A program made the position numbers and the translations under genes. A model generated the notes under the pieces. The model did not search any database, had not been told where the DNA came from, and worked only from the letters and a program-made list of their open reading frames with translations. From assembly GCA_015075545.1 (NCBI GenBank), contig JABTUC010000004.1, positions 124,001 to 188,000 of the forward strand: a stretch of DNA of 64,000 bases. Reading direction: 5' to 3'. The DNA comes from Ideonella sp. (lineage in GTDB: Bacteria > Pseudomonadota > Gammaproteobacteria > Burkholderiales > Burkholderiaceae_C). Positions 17,987 through 27,282 of this stretch are shown here, one piece after another (the stretch's first letter is position 1; the number at the start of each line of letters is the position of its first letter).

Positions 17987-19294
17987 TCAACTCGCCGGCA
18001 CGACACGCAGGCGCCGCACCTGCGTCGCCACCATCGCCGCCTGCGCGAGCCCGAGCAGCAGAAAGCCCCTGTCGCTGCCGAAGTGCTGGCTGACGACGCC
18101 GCCGGCCACCGCACCGAGGATGCCGCCGCTGGTCGGCGCCAGCGAGGTCACCCCGGCGATGCGGCCGCGGCCGAGCCGGCGCATCAGCTCGGCGAAGCGC
18201 GTGGTGCTGGTGACGCCTTGCAAGCCGACGCCCACCCCCATCAGCGCGGCGCCGAGCCACAGCGCCGGTGCGCCGAGGTCGGTGCCGTACAGCAGCGACT
18301 GTGCCGTCAACAGCGAAAAGGCGAGCAGGTAGCGCAGGTCGTCGCGCCAGCGCGCCACCAGCAGACCGCCACCGAACAGCACCGCGACGTAGAACGCGCC
18401 CTGCATCGTGATCAGTCCGGCGGCGGCCTGCAGCGTCATGCCGTGGTGGCGCATCGCCATCGGGATCGCGAACACCACGAAGTACGCCACCGACATCTGC
18501 GCCAGGCCGTCGATCAGCATCGTGCGGCGTACCAGCGGCTCGTGGCGCAGCAGCGCGATCTGCCCGGCGATGCGCACGTGCAGCGGTGCGTCATCGGCCT
18601 GTCCGGCGATGCCCGAGCGCCGCACCAGCACGCGACGGCCGACGAGAAACGCCAGCAGCAGCGTCGCGCTGACCATCAGGAACAGCGCGGTGAAACCGAG
18701 CGAGCCCACCACCGCGGCCGACACCGCGGGCCCGACGAACGCCAGGCCGAGCATGAAGGCGCCGCGATTCCAGCCCGCCTTGGCCGGCCCCAGCGACGGC
18801 AGCATGGCGAGGAACTCGGTCTGGATCGGCACCGTGCGAAACGGCAGCGCGAAGCCGAGCAGCGCGGCCAGCGCGATCACGTGCCACGGCGCGTGCAGCC
18901 ACGGCAGCAGCAGGTACAGCAGCGCCGCGGCGATCGCACCGCGCAGGAACATCGTGCGGCTGCCGTGGCGGTCGATCCACGCGCCCATCGGCAGCGCCAT
19001 CAGCAGCACGCCCATGTAGCCCAGGCCGCCGACGATGCCCACCTGCCACGCCTGCGCGCCGCTGGCCACCGCGTACAACGGCATCGCCACGCGCGACAGG
19101 CCGTTGATGGTGCCCACCATCATGCCCAGGCTGAGCAGCGCCGGCAGGTGCGGCACGCGCGCCGTGGCGACGCGCTGCGCATCGCCGCTGCCGGCCGCCA
19201 CCCCCGGCACCACCGCGCCGCGAGCGCGCGGCGCGGCATCGGGCCCGCACGGGGCATCGCCTGGATTTACTTCGCTCACGAGCACCCGCATCAT
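17987..19294 (-). CDS. MFS transporter
   Basis: The product is up to 435 residues with about 12 transmembrane helices. It has an MFS loop motif between helices 2 and 3 (LPMGAWIDRHGSR) and a repeat around the central loop. The start is uncertain. MM at 19294/19291 gives a long polar N-terminus of about 55 residues before the first helix and leaves only 16 bases to the divergent phosphotransferase gene. A GTG nearer the first helix (around 19140-19190) would be a more usual start. It is cotranscribed with the EamA gene. The substrate is unknown. Confidence 0.85.
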   Translation of the reverse strand: MMRVLVSEVNPGDAPCGPDAAPRARGAVVPGVAAGSGDAQRVATARVPHLPALLSLGMMVGTINGLSRVAMPLYAVASGAQAWQVGIVGGLGYMGVLLMALPMGAWIDRHGSRTMFLRGAIAAALLYLLLPWLHAPWHVIALAALLGFALPFRTVPIQTEFLAMLPSLGPAKAGWNRGAFMLGLAFVGPAVSAAVVGSLGFTALFLMVSATLLLAFLVGRRVLVRRSGIAGQADDAPLHVRIAGQIALLRHEPLVRRTMLIDGLAQMSVAYFVVFAIPMAMRHHGMTLQAAAGLITMQGAFYVAVLFGGGLLVARWRDDLRYLLAFSLLTAQSLLYGTDLGAPALWLGAALMGVGVGLQGVTSTTRFAELMRRLGRGRIAGVTSLAPTSGGILGAVAGGVVSQHFGSDRGFLLLGLAQAAMVATQVRRLRVVPAS

Positions 19295-19310
19295 AGCGAC
19301 GCACCGATCG

Positions 19311-20402
19311 ATGCCCGCGAACATGAGCGCCTACGACGACTTCATTGGCACGAGAGCCGTCGCGCCGCAGCACGCGTTCGACGAGGCGGCGCTGGCGCGC
19401 TGGCTGCGCGAGCACGTGGCGGGCTTCGGCGGCGAGCTGCGCGTCGAGCAGTTCAAGGGCGGGCAATCGAACCCGACGTTCAAGCTGACCGCCGGCGGCC
19501 GCCACTACGTGTTGCGCCGCAAGCCGCCGGGCGTGCTGCTGCCGTCGGCGCACGCGGTCGACCGCGAGTTCCGCGTCATCCGCGCGCTGGCCGGCTCCGA
19601 GGTGCCGGTGGCCAGGGCCCATGCGCTTTGCGAGGACGCGGGCGTGATCGGCACCGCGTTCTACGTGATGGACTTCGTCGATGGCCGCGTGCTGTGGGAT
19701 CCACTGCTGCCCGGCCTGACGCGCGAGCAGCGGCGCGCGCACTACGCCGAGCTGGGCCGCGTGATCGCGGCGCTGCACCGAGTGGACTACGCCGCGATCG
19801 GCCTGGCCGACTACGGCAAGCCGGGCCAGTACGTCGAGCGCCAGGTCGCTCGCTGGACCAGGCAGTACCGTGCCGCCGAGACCGAGCGCATCGAGTCGGT
19901 CGAGCGGCTGATCGAGTGGCTGCCCGCGCGCATCCCGCCCGGCGACGAAACCGCGATCGTGCACGGCGACTACCGCTTCGACAACGTGATCTTCCACCCC
20001 AACGAGCCGCGCATCCTGGCGGTGCTCGACTGGGAGCTGTCGACGCTCGGCCACCCGCTGGTCGATTTCGCCTACCACTGCATGACCTGGCGCATGGCCG
20101 CCAACGAAGGCACGCGCGGGCTCGCGGGGGCCGACCTGCCCGCGCTCGGCGTCCCGGGCGAGGCCGAGTACCGCGACACCTATCTGCGCGCCACCGGTCG
20201 CGGCGCGGTCGCCGAGGCGCACTGGAACTACTACCTGGTGTTCAACATGTTCAGGCTGGTCGGCATCCTGCAGGGCATCATGGCGCGCGCGCTGCAGGGC
20301 AACGCGTCGAACGCACAGGCGCTGCAGGCCGGGCGCCGCGCGCGGCCGCTGGCCGAGCAGGCGTGGGCGCTGGCGCAACAGATCGAACACCGAAGCAGCT
20401 GA
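19311..20402 (+). CDS. Phosphotransferase family protein (ACAD10-associated APH-like kinase)
   Basis: This protein of about 363 residues has the aminoglycoside-phosphotransferase fold: an N-lobe with GGQSNPTFKLTAGGRHYVLRRKP (ATP-site Lys), the catalytic HGDYRFDN motif and the metal-binding DWELSTLGHPLVD motif. This is the bacterial version of the kinase half of ACAD10, thought to phosphorylate 4-hydroxyacyl-CoA before beta-oxidation (established for ACAD10/11-type systems, inferred here). A second Met at 19323 (MSAYDDFIG) fits homologues equally well. It leads an operon with the SDR and thioesterase genes. Confidence 0.9.
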   Translation: MPANMSAYDDFIGTRAVAPQHAFDEAALARWLREHVAGFGGELRVEQFKGGQSNPTFKLTAGGRHYVLRRKPPGVLLPSAHAVDREFRVIRALAGSEVPVARAHALCEDAGVIGTAFYVMDFVDGRVLWDPLLPGLTREQRRAHYAELGRVIAALHRVDYAAIGLADYGKPGQYVERQVARWTRQYRAAETERIESVERLIEWLPARIPPGDETAIVHGDYRFDNVIFHPNEPRILAVLDWELSTLGHPLVDFAYHCMTWRMAANEGTRGLAGADLPALGVPGEAEYRDTYLRATGRGAVAEAHWNYYLVFNMFRLVGILQGIMARALQGNASNAQALQAGRRARPLAEQAWALAQQIEHRSS

Positions 20403-20413
20403 AAGGACTCGCG

Positions 20414-21205
20414 ATGGAGATGAAAGGCAAGGTCATCGTCGTCACCGGCGGCGCGTCGGGCATCGGCGCCGCGCTGGTGCGGCGCTTTGCGCGCGAGGGC
20501 GCCGCCGGCATCGCGGTGGCCGACCTGAACGCCGAGCAGGCGCAGGCGGTGGCCGCCGAGGTCGGCGGCCTCGCGGTGCGCACCGACGTCTCGCGCGAGG
20601 CCGACGTGCAAGCGCTGATCGCGCAGGCCACGCAGCGCTTCGGCCGCGTCGACGTGCTGTGCTCGAACGCGGGCATCGCGGTCGGCACCGGCGTCGAGAC
20701 GCCCGACGCCGACTGGCAGCGTAGCTGGCAGATCCACCTGATGGCGCACGTCTACGGCGCGCGCGCGGTGCTGCCGCAGATGCTCGAGCGCGGCGAGGGC
20801 TATCTGCTGCAGACGGCGTCGGCCGCCGGGCTGCTGTCGCACCCCGAGTCGGCGACCTACACGGTGACCAAGCACGCCGCGGTGGCGCTGGCCGAATGGC
20901 TGAGCATCAACTACGGCGACAAGGGCATCCGCGTGAGCTGCCTGTGCCCGCAGGGCGTGCGCACGCCGATGCTGATGGGTACCGACAGCGAGCGCCAGAA
21001 CTTCCTGCTCGAAGGCTCGGTGAGCCCCGAGCAGGTGGCCGACGACGTGGTCGCGGCGATGCGCGAAGAGCGCTTTCTCGTGCTGCCGCACCCCGAGGTG
21101 CACGACTACCTGCAGCGCAAGGCCGGCGACGTCGACCGCTGGCTCGGCGGCATGCGCAAGCTGCGCGCCAAGGCCGAGGCGATGCGCACGGGCAAAGCAT
21201 GCTGA
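20414..21205 (+). CDS. SDR family oxidoreductase
   Basis: The 263-residue short-chain dehydrogenase shows the TGGASGIG cofactor motif (near residue 11), the CSNAG motif, and the catalytic Tyr/Lys pair in YTVTKHA. Asp in VADLN after beta-2 suggests NAD(H). It starts 11 bases after the phosphotransferase, with GAAAGGA upstream of the ATG, and precedes the thioesterase gene. It probably oxidises a hydroxyacyl intermediate in that module. Confidence 0.92.
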   Translation: MEMKGKVIVVTGGASGIGAALVRRFAREGAAGIAVADLNAEQAQAVAAEVGGLAVRTDVSREADVQALIAQATQRFGRVDVLCSNAGIAVGTGVETPDADWQRSWQIHLMAHVYGARAVLPQMLERGEGYLLQTASAAGLLSHPESATYTVTKHAAVALAEWLSINYGDKGIRVSCLCPQGVRTPMLMGTDSERQNFLLEGSVSPEQVADDVVAAMREERFLVLPHPEVHDYLQRKAGDVDRWLGGMRKLRAKAEAMRTGKAC

Positions 21206-21215
21206 GTACATCGGC

Positions 21216-22049
21216 ATGACCCGCCCTCCCGCCTCGGCCTACGCCACCGACGACGGCGAGACGTTCCGTGCCAGCGAGCTGACGCGCGGACCCTGGCACC
21301 CCGACCACCAGCACGCGGGGCCACCGTCGGCGCTGGTGTGCCGGGCGATCGTGCGGGCGGCGGCGCCGCAGGGCCTGTCGCACCTGGGCCGCCTCACCGG
21401 CAACCTGCTGCGCCCGGTGGTGCTCGGCGCCTGCCGGGTCGAGGTGACGCCCGAGTACGTGGGCCGCAACGCCGGCCACTACTCGGCGCGGCTGTTCGCC
21501 GACGGCAAGGAGGTGGCTCGCTTCACCGCGCTGATGCAGCGCGAGGCCAACGTGCCGCTGCCCGCCGGCATCGCCGGCCACCCGCTGCCCATGGCACCGA
21601 AACCGCCGCACGACAGCGCGCCTTGCCGCATGCCGTTCGCCGATCGACACACCGGCTACGGCGACCTGGTCGAGAACCGCCTCGCCGAGGGCCGCTTCTT
21701 CGACGGCCCGTGCGCGGCCTGGTTCCGGCTGCGCCACCCGCTGGTCGCCGGCGAGGAACCGGGGCCCTACGAGCGCGTGGCGGTGGCCGCCGACTCGGGC
21801 AACGGCATCAGCGCCGTGCTCGACTTCGCACGCTACAGCTTCGTCAACTGCGACCTCACGATCAACCTGCTGCGCCGGCCGGCGGGCGAGTGGGTCTGCC
21901 TGCAGGCGCGCAGCGCCTTCGGCAGCAACGGCTGCGGGCTCGCCGAGTCGGCGCTGTACGACGAGGTGGGGTTGATCGGACGGGCGACGCAGAGCCTGGT
22001 GGTGCGGGCGCGCGAGCAGGGGGTCAGCGGCCTCTCACAGCGTGAATGA
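21216..22049 (+). CDS. Acyl-CoA thioesterase family protein (double hotdog)
   Basis: The 277-residue protein has two hotdog halves. The N-terminal half has PWHPDHQHAGPPSALVCRAI and a LLRPVVLG strand. The C-terminal half begins around residue 150 and includes FARYSFVNCDLTINLLRRPAGEWVCLQ. This is the layout of TesB-like thioesterase-superfamily proteins that hydrolyse acyl-CoAs. It follows the SDR by 10 bases and overlaps the convergent methyltransferase gene by 26 bases. Confidence 0.85.
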   Translation: MTRPPASAYATDDGETFRASELTRGPWHPDHQHAGPPSALVCRAIVRAAAPQGLSHLGRLTGNLLRPVVLGACRVEVTPEYVGRNAGHYSARLFADGKEVARFTALMQREANVPLPAGIAGHPLPMAPKPPHDSAPCRMPFADRHTGYGDLVENRLAEGRFFDGPCAAWFRLRHPLVAGEEPGPYERVAVAADSGNGISAVLDFARYSFVNCDLTINLLRRPAGEWVCLQARSAFGSNGCGLAESALYDEVGLIGRATQSLVVRAREQGVSGLSQRE

Positions 22050-22866
22050 GTGCGCCGGCGAGCACCCCGCTCCGATACAGCCCCACGAAGTGCTCGTACG
22101 CGCGGTCGTAGCGCTCGAAGTGCTCGCGCCCAAGGCGCGCCACGGTATCGGGCTCCAGCGAGCGGTACATCGCGTGCCGCTCGACCAGGATGCGGGTCCA
22201 CTCTGCCGTCAGATCGAGCCGTTGCACGATCGTCATGCCGCACGCGCCCAGATGCTGCGCGTAACCGTCGAGCGTCTCGATCTCCGAGAAGGTCATCCCG
22301 TCCAGCAAGCGTTGGGCATCGTGGGCCGACAGGTCGCCGCGGTGCAGGATGTCGGAGAACACCAGCCGGCCGCCCGGTTGCAGCACCCGCGCGCACTCGG
22401 CCAGCAAGCGCGGCTTGTCGGGGATGTGCGCGAAGGCTTCCTGTGCGATGGCCAGCGTGAACGACGCGTCGTCGAACGGCATCTCCAGCGCATTGCCGTG
22501 AACGAAGCGAACGCGGTCCGCCAGCCCCGCCAGACGCGTCAGTTCGCCAGCCCCTTGCACCCGGCTGGCGGTCAGGTCGAGGCCGGTGACGTCGCAGTCG
22601 GTCTTCCACGCGAGGTAGCGCGCCGGCCCGCCCATGCCGCTGCAGATGTCGAGCACCACGTCATCGGCCCGCACGGCCGCCTCGGCGATGAGCCGGTCGG
22701 TTGCCGCGGTGCCTCCGTAGTGATCCTGATCGTGCTGCTGCAGCACCGCCTCGGTGATCGCCTCGGGCGCGATGCCACGGGCGGCCACTGCATCGAGGAT
22801 CTGTTTGGCGTTGATCGGGTGGAAGTCATAGAACCGCTCGACGGCGCTCAGGCGAGGGTCGGTCAT
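22024..22866 (-). CDS. Class I SAM-dependent methyltransferase
   Basis: The 280-residue enzyme has SAM motif I VVLDICSGMGGPARYLA near residue 65, the acidic residue after beta-2 (TGLDLT), a FTLAIAQEAFAHIPDK motif, and LQPGGRLVFSDIL. The pattern resembles small-molecule N-methyltransferases such as the sarcosine/dimethylglycine type, but the substrate is not determinable. The ATG at 22866 aligns with family starts. Upstream sequence in the same frame is low-complexity Arg/Ala. Confidence 0.88.
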   Translation of the reverse strand: MTDPRLSAVERFYDFHPINAKQILDAVAARGIAPEAITEAVLQQHDQDHYGGTAATDRLIAEAAVRADDVVLDICSGMGGPARYLAWKTDCDVTGLDLTASRVQGAGELTRLAGLADRVRFVHGNALEMPFDDASFTLAIAQEAFAHIPDKPRLLAECARVLQPGGRLVFSDILHRGDLSAHDAQRLLDGMTFSEIETLDGYAQHLGACGMTIVQRLDLTAEWTRILVERHAMYRSLEPDTVARLGREHFERYDRAYEHFVGLYRSGVLAGALIHAVRGR

Positions 22867-23049
22867 GGGCAGCGGCTCCCGGTCCGGAGAAGCAATGCAA
22901 CGTGCTCGACGGGTTTGCGCGCAGCGCTCGGGCGCCGCCGCGGTGGTTCGAGGCGGCGCCATCCTACGACGTAGCGGCACCTGCGCGATGGCGGGCGACC
23001 CCCCCGTCGGCAGCGACGGGCGAGCACCCCACCCGTTCGGCCGACGGCG

Positions 23050-24729
23050 TCAGACCGTGAATGCGCTCGGGCCGCGCGGCGTCGCGTTGGCCAGCGCGAA
23101 GCCGGCAAACGCCTCCAGCGGCATCGGCCTGGCGTAGCCGTAGCCCTGGATCTCGTCGCAGTGAAAGCGCCGCAGCATCGCGATCTGCGCGCTGCTCTCG
23201 GCGCCTTCGGCCACCACCTTCAGCCCGATCGAGTGCGCCAGCTTGACCATGCCCGCGACGACGCGGCCGCTCGCCTTGCTCTCGGCCATGTCGAGCACGA
23301 ACGAGCGGTCGATCTTCAGCGTCTGGATCGGAAAACGCGTGAGGTATGCGAACGAGGAGTAGCCGGTGCCGAAGTCGTCGATGCTCAGGCCGACACCCAG
23401 TTCGTGCAGGCCGTGCAGCACGCGGATGCTGGTCTCGACGTCGCGCATCACGCCGCCTTCGTGGATCTCGATATCGAGCAGACAGGGCGCCACGTCGTGC
23501 GCACGCAGGCCCTCTCGAATGCGCGAGACGATGCCGGTGTCGGTCAGCGAGTGCACCGATAGGTTGATGCTCACCGGCAGGTTCAGGCCCTGGGTGGACA
23601 GCACCCGGATCTGCTGCAGCGCCGCGCCGATCACCCAGTTGTCCAGTTCGCGCATCAGCCCGCAGCCCTCGAGCACACCCAGGAAGTCGGCTGGGCCGAC
23701 CCAACCCTTGTCTCGATGGTGCCAGCGGATGAGGGCTTCGGCGCCCGTCACGTGCATCCCGGCCAGCGATGCCTTGGGCTGCAGGAAGAGCGTGAACCCG
23801 CCGTTGGCCAGGGCTTCCTTGACCTCGCCTTCGAGTTGCGTCTTCGAACGCAGCGTCGCCTCGAGCGACGGCACGTACACCACGGGCGCGGCCGTCTTCA
23901 TGCGCTCGGCCTCGCTCACCGCCATCGAGGCGCGCATGTGCAGCTCATCGGCGTTTTCCCCATGTTCGGGGCCTTTGGCGATGCCCGCGGCAATGCCCAT
24001 GTCGAACAGCGTGCCCTTCAGCACCAGCGGCTGCTTCGCCGCGGCGAGGACGGCCGCGGTCCGGTCGGGGCTCTCGATACCCGGGCAGAGGTGGACGAAC
24101 TCGTCGTACGTGATCTGGTAGACCTGCTCGCCCGGAACGGTGGCCAATTGCAGCCGCGAGGCCAGTTCGATGGTGGCGAGGTCGCACAGCGCCGCGCCGT
24201 GCAGGTCGGAAATCGACCTCAGGTTGCCCGCGCGAATCGTGGTGAAGGTGAACTCGCGCCCTTGCCGCACCCACTCGTCGACCTCTTGCCCTAGAGCAAG
24301 CTTGTTGGGCAGTCGAGTCAGTGAATCCTCTAGTGCCACTTGCGCCAATTGGTACTGCCGGATCACGCTCTCGCTGGCATCATTGGCCAGCAGGAGCATT
24401 CCGTCGTTGACCGGGTACACGCGCATGAGCATGCATCGGCCTGTCAGGGTGCTGTATCCCAGAGTCGCCGTGGCGCGGCGAGATGTCCTGCAACGCTCGA
24501 TGGGTTCGTAGAACACCGAGCGGTCGAAGGTGGGCAGGTACGAGAAGGGTGTGTGACCGATGACTTGCTGCCGCGTCAGCCCCGTGTGTTGCAGATACGC
24601 CTCGCTGCAGGCCCAGATGACCCAGTCGCGGTCGGCGAAGACCACCAGTTCGCCGGCCGCGTCGAGCAGGTCGACCAGTTCGTGGCTGTGCAGGCTCGAC
24701 TTGATGCCGCTCGGCAGTTCGTCCTTCAT
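23050..24729 (-). CDS. PAS-GGDEF(degenerate)-EAL c-di-GMP phosphodiesterase
   Basis: The 559-residue protein has a PAS domain (about residues 18-125), a degenerate GGDEF domain (about 140-285) in which the signature has become YQITYDEF, and an EAL domain (about 305-550). The EAL part keeps the key residues: GAEALIRW, SINLS, the first Glu of EIHE, DDFGTGYSS, LKIDRSF, AEGAE and QGY. It should therefore hydrolyse c-di-GMP but not make it, with PAS and GGDEF acting as sensors. No transmembrane segment is seen. It is a single-gene unit divergent from the GNAT gene. Confidence 0.9.
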   Translation of the reverse strand: MKDELPSGIKSSLHSHELVDLLDAAGELVVFADRDWVIWACSEAYLQHTGLTRQQVIGHTPFSYLPTFDRSVFYEPIERCRTSRRATATLGYSTLTGRCMLMRVYPVNDGMLLLANDASESVIRQYQLAQVALEDSLTRLPNKLALGQEVDEWVRQGREFTFTTIRAGNLRSISDLHGAALCDLATIELASRLQLATVPGEQVYQITYDEFVHLCPGIESPDRTAAVLAAAKQPLVLKGTLFDMGIAAGIAKGPEHGENADELHMRASMAVSEAERMKTAAPVVYVPSLEATLRSKTQLEGEVKEALANGGFTLFLQPKASLAGMHVTGAEALIRWHHRDKGWVGPADFLGVLEGCGLMRELDNWVIGAALQQIRVLSTQGLNLPVSINLSVHSLTDTGIVSRIREGLRAHDVAPCLLDIEIHEGGVMRDVETSIRVLHGLHELGVGLSIDDFGTGYSSFAYLTRFPIQTLKIDRSFVLDMAESKASGRVVAGMVKLAHSIGLKVVAEGAESSAQIAMLRRFHCDEIQGYGYARPMPLEAFAGFALANATPRGPSAFTV

Positions 24730-24890
24730 CGAAAACTACTCTGGGTACTCCGGTGGCGAGGGCCTGCGGCATCGCCCGGTGCGCAGGCGGACCCTGGTGC
24801 GTCCTTCGCAGGCTATCGGGCCGCCCTGACTTTGTCTTGAGCGGGCATCTCTCCGTAGGAGGGGGAGCGTGCAGCAATTGGCAAACCAAG

Positions 24891-25634
24891 ATGTTCATCG
24901 ATCTGAATGAGGGACTGCAACGGTTACATAGCAAGCGACTGGTACTGCGGCCCTTGTGCCTGGCCGACGCCTGGCCGCTGCACGCCGCAACGAGAGTGCC
25001 GGCGTTCAACCAACACCTCGCCTGGGGTGCCCCGGAGGATCTTCAGGCCGTCGTGATGCGCGTGCAGGCGATCATGGCGGCGTCGCAACAGGGCCGCCTG
25101 TCGGCGGTGTCGGCAGTGAACAAGGCCAATGGCGCCTGGGTGTCGCTGTTCCGCTTCCTGCCCTGGAAGGCCGATCCGAGCGCGATCGAGCTCGGCATCT
25201 GGACCCACGTCGATTACTGGAAGGGCGAGTACAGCCTCGAGCTGGGGCACATGTGCATCGATGCCGCGTTCACGCTGACCCAGGCGTCGCGCGTCGTGGG
25301 GCTCGCGCTGCCGGAGAACCGCACCTCGTGCCGGCTGATGGCCAACGTGTGCATGGCACCGGTGGGCATGGACAGCCGTGTCGCCGAGAACGGCCGCCGG
25401 CTCGACGTGGTGCAGTACGAACTGCACCGCCGCGACTGGGAAGCCGCGCGCTCGTCGCGCGAGCTTCGATTCGAATCGCTCGATGTCGATGGCCCGATCG
25501 CTTCGGATCTCGAGAAGGGCTACCGCATCGTCGAGCCCGATCTCGAACCGGCACCACCACCGCCGAAGGTGGCCCGCGAGTTCAGGCGGCCGGCCGCCGA
25601 GGCCGTGCCGGCGCGAACGGTCGCGCACCACTGA
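24891..25634 (+). CDS. GNAT family N-acetyltransferase
   Basis: The 247-residue protein opens with a RimJ/RimL-like segment (LHSKRLVLRPLCLADAWPLHAATR), has ELGIWTHVDYWKGEYSLELGHMCIDAAF and RVVGLALPENRTSCRLMANVCM, the usual layout around the acetyl-CoA pyrophosphate site of this branch, and then a polar Pro-rich tail of about 60 residues. The ATG at 24891 has no close Shine-Dalgarno, since AGGAGGGGG lies about 25 bases upstream. The substrate is unknown. Confidence 0.8.
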   Translation: MFIDLNEGLQRLHSKRLVLRPLCLADAWPLHAATRVPAFNQHLAWGAPEDLQAVVMRVQAIMAASQQGRLSAVSAVNKANGAWVSLFRFLPWKADPSAIELGIWTHVDYWKGEYSLELGHMCIDAAFTLTQASRVVGLALPENRTSCRLMANVCMAPVGMDSRVAENGRRLDVVQYELHRRDWEAARSSRELRFESLDVDGPIASDLEKGYRIVEPDLEPAPPPPKVAREFRRPAAEAVPARTVAHH

Positions 25635-25689
25635 TCCGCGCGTTGCGGGTCGCGCGCTCGAGCCGCGGTTCACCGACGCCGGACACTGC

Positions 25690-27240
25690 GTGCGATTCCG
25701 TGCGTCGCCGACGGCCGCCAGCGGGGCGACGGGCACTCGGCCCGACGCGCCGGTGCCACCGGCCACGCGCGCGGCCAGCTCTGCCGGCGGCGACTCGCGC
25801 CGCGGTCGATCGCGCACCACCCTCACCTGGCTCGACCGCAAGCAGCTGTTGGTCATCCTGGCCGGCGCGTTCATGGTCGTTCTCGACTTCTTCATCGTGC
25901 TGGTCGCGCTGCCGTCGATCGCGCACGAACTCGCCGCGACGCCGGGACAACTGCAGTTGATCGTCGCTGGCTACGGCATCGCCAACGCGGCGGGCCTCAT
26001 CGCTGGCGGCAAGCTCGGCGATCTCTTCGGCCGGCGCCGCATGTTCTTCGCCGGCATGGCGCTGTTCGGCGTCACGTCGGTCGTCTGCGGGCTCGCCACC
26101 TCGGGGCTTGTGCTGGTGGTGGCGCGCTTCGCGCAAGGCGCCGCCGGCGCGCTGCTGCAGCCGCAGGTGCTGGCGCTGCTCGGGCTCAACTTCCCGGGCG
26201 ACAAGCGCGCGCGCGCGTTCGCTGCCTATGCGATGTCGATGGGCCTGGCGGGCGTGGCCGGTCAACTGCTCGGCGGCGCGCTGATCGAGGCCGACGTCGG
26301 CGGCACCGGCTGGCGCAGTTGCTTCTTCGTCAACGCGCCAGTGGCGCTGCTGGCCATCGCGCTGGGCATCAAGGTGCTCGACCGCGAAACGCCGATCGCG
26401 GGCGCGCGGCAGATCGATGTCTGGGGCATGCTGCTGGCCGCCGCCACCCTCACCTGCCTGATCGTGCCGCTGAGCTACGGCCGCGAGGCATTGTCGGCGT
26501 CGAACAACGTCGCGCTGCTGGCGAGCGCCGCGGCGCTGGCGCTTGCGTTCGCGTGGTCGCAGCGACGCCGTGCCGCCCACGGGCTCGCGGTGATGGTGCC
26601 CCCTTCGGTGGTGGCTGCACGCGGCTTCAGGCTCGGCATGACGACGGTGGCAGCCTTCTATTGCGGCGTCGCGTCGTTCTATTTCGTGCTCGGCCTTCAT
26701 CTGCAGTCGACGCTCGGCCTGGGCCCGCTGCAGTCGGGCGGCGTGTTCGCGATCCTCGGCGCGGCGTTCTTCGTCGCCTCGATGGCCAGCGTCGCTGTGG
26801 GGCGCCGGCTCGATCAACCGCCGGTCGAGCTCGGCGCGCTCGTGCTGGCGGCAGGCCATGGCCTGCAGGCGGTGCTGGCATTGGTGGGCGGCGGCATCGT
26901 GCCACTGGCGCTCGCACTGCTGGTGGAAGGCGCAGGCATCGGGTTGGTGATGGCCCCGCTGGTCTCGCTGGCGCTGTCGCGCCTGCCGTCGCAGCACGCC
27001 GGCATCGCTGCCGGCATCCTGTCGACCATCCAGGGCACCGGCAATGCGCTCGGCGTCGCGGTGGTCGGGCTCGCCTACCTCGCCGGATTGTGGCTGCCCG
27101 ACGGTGCGAGACCCGGGCCTTCGCGATTCGCCGAGGCGCTGCTGCTGCTGGCGCTGCTCGCGCTCGCGGTGTGGTGGCTGGCGCGGCGGCTGCGCAAGGC
27201 CGACGAGCCGGTCAGCATGGGCGCGCCGACTGCGCGCTGA
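25690..27240 (+). CDS. DHA2-type MFS drug efflux transporter (EmrB/QacA-like)
   Basis: The membrane protein has about 14 helices and DHA2 landmarks: VVLDFFIVLVALPSIAHEL in helix 1, then GKLGDLFGRRRMFFAGM between helices 2 and 3. The start is uncertain. GTG at 25690 (516 aa) or GTG at 25753 (495 aa) both keep helix 1 intact, while the first ATG (25873) would cut it. It probably exports hydrophobic toxicants by proton antiport. No regulator is adjacent. It converges on the acyl-CoA ligase gene with 42 bases between stops. Confidence 0.85.
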   Translation: MRFRASPTAASGATGTRPDAPVPPATRAASSAGGDSRRGRSRTTLTWLDRKQLLVILAGAFMVVLDFFIVLVALPSIAHELAATPGQLQLIVAGYGIANAAGLIAGGKLGDLFGRRRMFFAGMALFGVTSVVCGLATSGLVLVVARFAQGAAGALLQPQVLALLGLNFPGDKRARAFAAYAMSMGLAGVAGQLLGGALIEADVGGTGWRSCFFVNAPVALLAIALGIKVLDRETPIAGARQIDVWGMLLAAATLTCLIVPLSYGREALSASNNVALLASAAALALAFAWSQRRRAAHGLAVMVPPSVVAARGFRLGMTTVAAFYCGVASFYFVLGLHLQSTLGLGPLQSGGVFAILGAAFFVASMASVAVGRRLDQPPVELGALVLAAGHGLQAVLALVGGGIVPLALALLVEGAGIGLVMAPLVSLALSRLPSQHAGIAAGILSTIQGTGNALGVAVVGLAYLAGLWLPDGARPGPSRFAEALLLLALLALAVWWLARRLRKADEPVSMGAPTAR

Positions 27241-27282
27241 CTGCGCGCGTTGTCGGGTGCGCGAGGCCAGCGCGCCGCGGGT

